This document shows, one piece after another, positions 57,722 to 64,000 of a stretch of DNA of 64,000 bases. Both the position numbers and the translations under genes were made by a program. The notes under the pieces were generated by a model that searched no databases, was not told the origin of the DNA, and was given only the letters and a program-made list of their open reading frames with translations. The DNA is from Rutstroemia sp. NJR-2017a BVV2 (Eukaryota > Ascomycota > Leotiomycetes > Helotiales > Rutstroemiaceae): contig NJPS01000065.1 of the NCBI GenBank assembly GCA_002946415.1, forward strand, positions 62,001 to 126,000, written 5' to 3'. Every line of letters begins with the position of its first letter. The first letter of the stretch is position 1.

Positions 57722-60289
57722 AGGGTTGGATTGGGATATAAAGAGGAGGCTAAGGTTTGGTAAAGAGGTTTCTTTCCGTCGTTTCTATTTTCTTTCATTT
57801 ATTTTAAATTCATGCTTGATGACAACAGATGTGGTGGAAAAAGGGGAGGATGACAACTTGATACCAATTTCTTTACTTCGTTATATTACACACACGTACA
57901 CCGAGAGTATGTTTTGTTTGTTGGATTTCTAAAAGCAACACACACAGCGTGTGGTTGGATATAGGTTAGGGCTTGATACTTCTTATTACTCCTTCGAGAG
58001 CGATCTCGTTATGACATGACTGGGTGGGCGGCATTATTTGGGAGTTTTTTCTTTCTTCGTCTTTTGGTTTATGAGATAAGAGAGAGGACAAAAGGACGGA
58101 AAGAGATGGATACTATATTTGATGGACTTTCTTTAAGAAATTGATGACTTGGGTGGCATTTTTGTAGTTAGTCGAAAATTTATGTATCTAGGAATCAGAA
58201 TGAAATGAAAATTGTATATGGATCTCTCGCTCCTGAAGCGCATAATATGGTGCTATCGCATGCTTGTGAGATCAAACAACCTGACTGGGAAATCACCAGC
58301 CTGTGCCGTAAATATTGTTTTCAATTCCCCCAAGTGTCTGGATCAAGATGAGATGAGATGCACCGAGACCATCCAACACAACCAACAAAAAACGACTTCC
58401 TAGCTGTCATGAGGCGAACCAACTCTAGTCCCAAACCTCAACTCACGCTATAACTTACGAGATGCAACAAAATGTTGGTTTTCGCAAACAATCTGAGCCT
58501 CCTTGTTCCTATTCCATGCCGTCTCATCCCAATCCACCGGAAACCGAGAGACATCAACTCAGCGGTTAAACATTCACTTAACCCAAGACCGCTTCATCCT
58601 TTCGTGTGAATATCAGAACCGCAACTTACTATATTCGCACGATAGGCATCCACACGAAAATCCCACAGGCCCAAAAGTCAAGCGCAACGGACATGTAGTC
58701 GGTTAGCAGGCGGACTTTTATCCTGCTATGGTAAATATGCCAGAAGCTATAATGCAGATGTGCAACGTTTCGAACTTTGGCCATCGAATACGGTGCACAG
58801 TGCCGAGGGGATGTTGGATGCCTTCATGGGTCCGAGTTGGGCGTTTACTATGGTGTGGTGCGGTGCGGTCTAAGTGTAGTAGAACGGTCGGTTGGTGTGA
58901 CACCGTGTGAGCGGATGACAGACAACGAGCTAATGTCATGACAAGTAGCAGCTACGTGGATTTCATGAAGATAATATTGCGACTGTATTTAGTTGTCTTA
59001 AGACGAGGAAAACTATTGTTGTAATCTTACCTCTTCTCATTGATATGAACAGATCAAGTAACCCAACGAAGAAGTAACCCCAAACCAAACCAAACAATTA
59101 GCTTTCCCCTCCTCTTAGCTCTAACCTTCCTTCTGTTAGTGAAATATGAAACACCCACACATCTATCCCATGTTAAGCCCAAACAAAGATCTAGACCCCT
59201 CCACACAAACCGAACCCCGTGCCCCCTATACCCAGTTAGCCAGTGCCACCGCCACCCAACTATCAGACATGCAACAAATATGCAACGAGGCATTTCTGAA
59301 CCAAGCCCCCGTTGAGCAATTGTGGGGATTGTGGGAGAGACGTGCAACATTGTTTTGCTTTTTGGATTGGGAGAGTTAAATTGTGGGAGGAGGGAGGATT
59401 GGGCGGGGGAAGAGGGAAGGAAGGGAGGGGGTGGCGTTGTTGGATCTTTGGTTGGGTGGTCGAGGCTAAGGGAGTTTGAAGTGGACTCACCATGAAGGGA
59501 GGAGAAAGACGCAAAGAGGGAAAAGATGAAGTGGGATAGAGTAAAGTGGGAATATGGGAAATGTGCGTTGTGCTGGACACTAACTGTTGAGCAATTGTTA
59601 CTTGGTACTCGAGTACTGCTGTGCCGTAAAGTTGATAAGGATAAGCAATGAAGCCATGTATGATTGGCGAAGATTGGGTATGCTTATGGTGGGCGGCGCG
59701 AACATGAACAGACAGGATATGAACTGTGGTTAGCAAGTGGTACTACTGTAAAGAAGCAGGCGCCTCACATCCTGCGGGATCTTGCATATGCAGGATATCA
59801 TGCGCGACGTCCTTGCGCTGTATGGTTCCATTCAGACATCCATAGCTTTGGGACTATCACTAAATGCCGAGACAAGACGATCTGGTAAATAAGGCACTTA
59901 AATGGATTGGAATGAAGATTAAGTCAAAGTCAAAGTCAGCCTCTAACCTGGTGAGTAAGGAATCAATTTTTGGTTGATCATATCATATCATACAGGACCG
60001 AAGCTAAAAGAAAGAGAAAAATAAATTCAAACCAAGCCATCCTTTCCCGACTGAACCCGTTCGTTCCATATTCTAACGCCATACCAAGGAAGTAGGACAC
60101 CCAGCACAAAGAAACCCTTGACGATCACCACAGCTGCATCCCACGAACCTTGCAAGATGCGGCTGGAAACTGTGGAAGCGACTTGGGAAAAGTAAGGAGA
60201 GGATATAGATCGATAAAGGGGTTACCAATCAAGTGTTCTTCGCTGCAACACCATATCATGCCAGAAGTAAAATAGCAATCACATCAAGC
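57722..60289. other. Convergent 3' flanks, no strong gene
   Basis: 2.6 kb between the SAM/PH and AT-hook genes. The only ATG-started ORF with a protein-like look is 59146-59379 (77 codons, plus, listed separately). The rest is AT-rich or G-rich without domains. Confidence 0.4.
59146..59379 (+). CDS. Small hypothetical ORF (77 aa)
   Basis: An ATG-started 77-codon ORF after a C/T-rich stretch. The protein is hydrophilic in its first half and ends EQLWGLWERRATLFCFLDWES. I recognise no family. It could be a small gene or a chance ORF in the 3' flank of neighbouring genes. Confidence 0.2.
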   Translation: MKHPHIYPMLSPNKDLDPSTQTEPRAPYTQLASATATQLSDMQQICNEAFLNQAPVEQLWGLWERRATLFCFLDWES

Positions 60290-61611
60290 CTAGGCCTTCT
60301 TTGGGCGGCCGCGTCCACGACCCGATGAAGCTGGAGTGGCAGCATCATCCGACTTATTCTTTTTGCTTGCTGGTGTAGCTGTGGTGTCTTCTTCCACGGA
60401 TGCCTTTCTCTTCTTGCTGGCAGGTGTCGCGGTACCCTCATTGCTCTCCACGGCAGCCTTCGCCGGCCTTCCTCTTTTCTTGCCCGAGGCGGGACTCTTA
60501 GCTGGAGCAGGAGCAGTGGGTGACTTGGGTTCCTTAGGAGCCTTAGGAGCCTTTGCAACGGCAGTACGGGCGGTTGGGGGCTTGGGGGTGCGACCAGTTG
60601 CTGGTCTACCACGGCCACGTCCAGATGGTGCTGGCTTTTGTTTCTTTTCGCTATCTGGTAGAGCTGGGCGACCTCTGCCACGTCCGCTTGGGACCGGCTT
60701 TGGCTTGGGCTCCCGTACAGGCTCGCTCTCCTTGATAATGACAAAGGCGACCTTTTCGATTTGAAGAGGATTGACCGAAAGACGGCTAGCCAACGTCTTG
60801 GCCGCAGCATGAACCGCTTCAAATTCTTTGGTGGTGTATTTCGGATTTGGCTTGAGGTCACCTTCGTTGACGAGCCATTTGTAGACTTCGTCGCTGAAGA
60901 ATATCACATGATCGGGGTCGTGGATAGCAAGAAGGAGAGATGCTGTAGCAGGCCCCACCCCCTGCAATGGTTCCTTGATTTTGGAGATCACCTCTGCGAT
61001 ATCTTCGGGGTGTTCCCTGTAGTGCTTGAAGGCATCTTCAGTAGCACTCTTGACCTTCTCGTCACTGTTCTTTGCAACTTTTTTGAGGAACCCTGGACGA
61101 TAGGCACCATGACGACTAGATCGGAGGTCAGTGACTCGTCGGTGAAAGGTATTGATATATAGCCGAGAGCAACGCAGCGGCTTCGCTCAAAGCTCATGGG
61201 GATCTTGTGACAGGGTAGGAATTAGGTCCGAAACCAGATCTTCTTATATGATGAACGACTAAGATAGAGCGTGAAAAGAGGGGGGAAAAAAAATCGCAAG
61301 GCGAAAGAGAGAACTCACAGTTTCCAGTCCACAAGCTTTTCGAGATCTTTGATGGTGAATGTGCTTGCGTTTTTCTTGAATTTTTGTGGTGCTTCAACAT
61401 ATCTGAATCTGTCGAGTTCCTCTAGAGGTGTAACACCTTCCTTTGCTACGAAAAAGTTAAAAAATCATCAACAATTATCGTTCCTATGACGCTGCGATAG
61501 GAAGGAGATGTCGAACTTACTGCTCTTGCTAGCAAACGTTTTTATCAATGCCGGGTATCTTGCCAAAGCAGAGTTGAACTCCGACAACGTGATATCTGCC
61601 GCGGAAGACAT
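60290..61611 (-). CDS. AT-hook protein with a helix-hairpin-helix-like N-terminal domain
   Basis: Three exons (61521-61611, 61319-61445, 60290-61115) give 347 aa. Introns are 75 and 203 bp, and the second has a CTGAC branch site. Residues 1-200 look folded: TLSEFNSALARYPALIKTF, LEKLVDWKLRHGAYRPGF, and PLQGVGPATASLLLAIHDP at about residues 122-140, which resembles the G(V/I)G turn of a helix-hairpin-helix. The C-terminal part is Lys/Pro/Ala-rich and disordered, with four AT-hook cores (GRGRP or RGRP near residues 216, 236, 286 and 339). AT-hooks bind the minor groove of AT-rich DNA, so a chromatin or DNA-binding role is inferred. No catalytic residue of a DNA glycosylase is obvious. The C-terminal GRGRP-plus-KKA ends the protein. 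Confidence 0.85.
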
Positions 61612-62343
61612 AGTATATATGTGAATATCCTTCTCAGATCTCTCTGTATCGCGCTTTGTTGGACTTTTGAAAAGAGGATTGAGAGAATTTGAGATGGAGC
61701 GAAGCATTCAAAATGGGTCGAAGTGATACTATTGATTTATTTGATTTTATCTTGTTTTAAAAGAAAAAAGTAGAAGAGAAGAGCGACAGAAGGATATAAA
61801 CGCGACGCGACTTGTTATTCCGGCTGCTGCTATTTTAGGACTAGTTGGTGATTTTATCGCAAAAACAGGCTTGAATTAACCGTAATAGTATAATTAGACG
61901 AGTGAAAATGATTATTTTTGACCGAACCCTTTCGGTAGGGGCTTCGCTCTTCATGGACTACTGTATTCTGTTGAACAGGAAGAATAAGATGTCTGCCCAG
62001 CTTTTCACCGTCTGAACCGTCGACGTCAAATGTTGCTTGCTGCGAACCTGTAGAACTTCTCCTTAAAACCACATCTCAAAAATTGAATAAGCTGGAGTTT
62101 TTGGAAGAACAGAGGAATTGTCCATAATTAGTACCCTATTCTAATGCAAAGTTTACATAACCGTACTCCATAATAAGCAAGAAATAATTGGTACACGAAT
62201 TCCAGACCTTCCCTTCCGTCTTTTCTTTTCACTCCTCCTTTAGGCACACAACTCAGATTCTTTGCAAACGCTCCAGGAGAATCGCCGTCTTCGTTCCAGA
62301 TATCTATATTCCAATAACTCTCGAATAGTCTTTAGTACACAAA
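61612..62343. promoter_or_regulatory. Bidirectional intergenic region, AT-hook and zf-met2 genes
   Basis: 732 bp between two divergent start codons. The ORF at 61854-62072 (minus) has no support. The sequence near 62180-62320 is C/T-rich. Confidence 0.4.
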
Positions 62344-62964
62344 ATGGGTGGAGGCAACGTAAGTATTCCCATCTCCTTAACACTTCACACAAAGGATCCG
62401 TCAAGGTTGCGGGCATATTCTCCACCTTGTCGCTCAACCTGCTTTTTGACCATAATTTTGCGGATCTGAGCCAAGATGATTGGCGTGATTGACCCGACCG
62501 GATCTGACCTCTGTATAGGGCGCAAAAGCAGCTTCGAGGAGAAAGCGAGCGGACAAGGACGATAAGGGTGTCGCAAAGTCGCAACTGAAGGTTAACGAGC
62601 AAGCCAAGTCTATTCAATGCGATACATGCAAGAGCACATTCTTGCAGACTACAAAGCTGCCTGCGTGAGTGTCTCCTCTTCTTTCTTGCGCATGATGTTC
62701 TTGACATCAGGAGGATGAACTATAGCGGGAAAAGTCGTTCCTGGATGCGACTGCAATATCATTTGGCGGATGAAAGCGCAGTAGCGGCGGACGGCTGTCT
62801 GCGGCGATATTCAAGCCGAACTCAGGCTGACGGTTTCTGCAAAACATAGTCTTACAGAGCACGCCTCAAATAAGCACTCGAAAACCCTTGAAGCATGCTT
62901 CGCGAAATACCTCGCCACGCTGCCGCCATCTCTTGTGGACGCCAGCAAACAGGGCGCGAAGTAG
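62344..62964 (+). CDS. Small zf-met2 (DUF1909-type) zinc-binding protein
   Basis: Three exons (62344-62358, 62519-62664, 62850-62964) give 91 aa; the first exon codes only MGGGN. All introns are GT-AG: the first has GTAAGT, the second GTGAGT with acceptor ATAG. The protein reads MGGGNGAKAASRRKRADKD, then KSQLKVNEQAKSIQCDTCKS and ALTEHASNKHSKTLEACF. The spacing C-x2-C (QCDTC) followed by EHASNKH (H-x5-H) is the single zinc finger of this small conserved eukaryotic family (At2g23090-like). The basic N-terminus suits a nuclear or nucleolar protein; its function is not established. The C-terminus is about 15 residues longer than usual. The acceptor at 62850 was chosen because the obvious CAG 7 bases later would disrupt the reading frame. 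Confidence 0.85.
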
Positions 62965-63254
62965 TAGTTCTGAAACTGCTTGTTTGCGTTGGCGCACGGG
63001 TCGATTCGAAGATTGTGACGAAGGCACGACATCATACGACAGATATACATACGGTGGGAGATTGTTCTTTTTCCTTAGACTTACGAAGAGCGACGGACTT
63101 TATTTAATTTGTGAAGGAGAGCGAGCGTTGGGCGCATGGTCTAGGCATAATGGCGTTATACCTCCCAAGCTATGGCGAGCTAGCATAGCGGACTAGTTAC
63201 TTGATTTGAGCCAGAAGAACATTATATCTCATCTCTATGCGCATATTGTGCGTT
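62965..63254. other. Short intergenic between convergent genes
   Basis: 290 bp of 3' flank with no ORF support. Confidence 0.4.
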
Positions 63255-64000
63255 TTATGTTTCACCCGGCGGTGTAACCGGCATACTCTTTCTCTTCCTC
63301 TCCTCCTCCTGCTCTGCCCTAATTTCCTTCAGTATCTCCGGATACCACCTCTCTCCCACATCTACATGGCTCTTAATCCTATTTCGAAGCGTCGCTTCCC
63401 CAAGCGTCTGCGCCTTGCCGCCCCCTCTAAATGTAAACTCCACATCATCTAGCCTTCCTCCCACCTCCGCCAAAACCTTCTTCCTCATATCCCTAATCTC
63501 CTGCGGCACATCGCCAATACCCACCTCATTCAATTCCTCGAATCGCGTGCTCCCCCTCACGCCTTGAAAGAAAGGAATACTATATCTCGGCCCTCCTCCC
63601 CAAGCCGGACTCAACACCCTATGCGTAGTACTAGCACAAACCCCCTTCGTCAACGCCTCCATCCCCTGTCCAATAGCCACCACAACCGTGCCCTCCTTCG
63701 GCGGACAATCGATCCATTCGCCCTTCATATTCTGCACCTGTAGCCCCTTCTTATCGCCCACCTGCAATAGATACGATGTCAACATCGAATCCTTATGTGG
63801 ACCTACTCCCTGCCCTTGTTGTTCCGCTCCCAGTCCTAGTTCTTTCAAATCAGGATATTTGACAATCTTGAGCTTGTGTTGTTGGTCTTGGTCGAAAAAT
63901 CGATCAAAGGCGGAGGGAGAGAGCCCGATGGCTTCCGCGATGAGAGAGGTGAAGAACATAGATACGGAGGCCATTTGGGAGATATAGGATTCGAAGACAG
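63255..64000 (-). CDS. 2-oxoglutarate/Fe(II)-dependent oxygenase (isopenicillin N synthase-like), partial
   Basis: The gene runs off the right edge. The visible coding part is the C-terminal 247 or so residues, open to the edge in frame (VFESYISQ precedes MASVSM). It shows the iron-binding motif HxD in GPHKDSMLTSYLLQ, the distal His in STTHRVLSP, and the 2-oxoglutarate-binding Arg in RYSIPFF, in the expected order for this superfamily. Upstream text FFTSLIAEAIGLSPSAFDRFF fits the helix before the jelly roll in fungal isopenicillin-N-synthase-like proteins. Its substrate cannot be told. It is convergent with the zf-met2 gene. Confidence 0.88.
   Translation of the reverse strand, partial: VFESYISQMASVSMFFTSLIAEAIGLSPSAFDRFFDQDQQHKLKIVKYPDLKELGLGAEQQGQGVGPHKDSMLTSYLLQVGDKKGLQVQNMKGEWIDCPPKEGTVVVAIGQGMEALTKGVCASTTHRVLSPAWGGGPRYSIPFFQGVRGSTRFEELNEVGIGDVPQEIRDMRKKVLAEVGGRLDDVEFTFRGGGKAQTLGEATLRNRIKSHVDVGERWYPEILKEIRAEQEEERKRKSMPVTPPGET

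Overview
The window is nuclear DNA of a filamentous ascomycete (Pezizomycotina). The evidence is the gene architecture: 47 to 163 bp GT-AG introns with CTRAY or TACTAAC branch points, several genes split by one or two introns, pyrimidine-rich leaders, and the gene set itself (Zn2Cys6 regulator, fungal MoCo sulfurase, SHR3, 2EXR and BTB families). A leotiomycete is my best guess, but that is inference. I support 17 protein-coding genes, 14 of them spliced. I joined the exons by hand and checked each join for reading phase. I recognised no tRNA or rRNA genes and no CRISPR array.

Layout. 1-6.7 kb is gene-poor: three related LTR-like copies (1634-1972, 4160-4386, 4387-4539), a 92/93-bp minisatellite (3476-3838) and one doubtful small ORF. 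6.7-15 kb holds a fucosyltransferase-like membrane protein, two neighbouring BTB/POZ genes and a six-exon MFS sugar transporter. 15-26 kb is mostly non-coding with simple repeats, one disordered nuclear-type protein (19777-20517) and a third BTB gene (25874-26815). 28-41.5 kb is gene-dense: a Cys-rich GPI-type surface protein, a membrane-tethered SRPBCC protein, the amino-acid-permease chaperone SHR3, a 2EXR protein, the MoCo sulfurase hxB head-to-head with a SOD-fold mitoribosomal protein, and a Cys-rich single-pass membrane protein. 41.5-55 kb holds only a PRO1/NosA-type Zn2Cys6 regulator, whose upstream side is a 7.5-kb stretch without a convincing gene. 55-64 kb has a SAM+PH protein, an AT-hook protein, a small zf-met2 protein and the 3' part of a 2-oxoglutarate/Fe(II) oxygenase that runs off the right edge.

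The genes are mostly individually regulated housekeeping and regulatory loci, not a metabolic cluster. Shared intergenic regions are short at hxB/mitoribosomal protein (458 bp) and AT-hook/zf-met2 (732 bp). The three BTB genes share an intron site and a pre-intron peptide, so they look like a dispersed local duplication around the sugar transporter. The least explained signal is a two-stem hairpin present in all three LTR-like copies: the stems differ in sequence between copies but stay complementary, while the internal-loop sequences are conserved.
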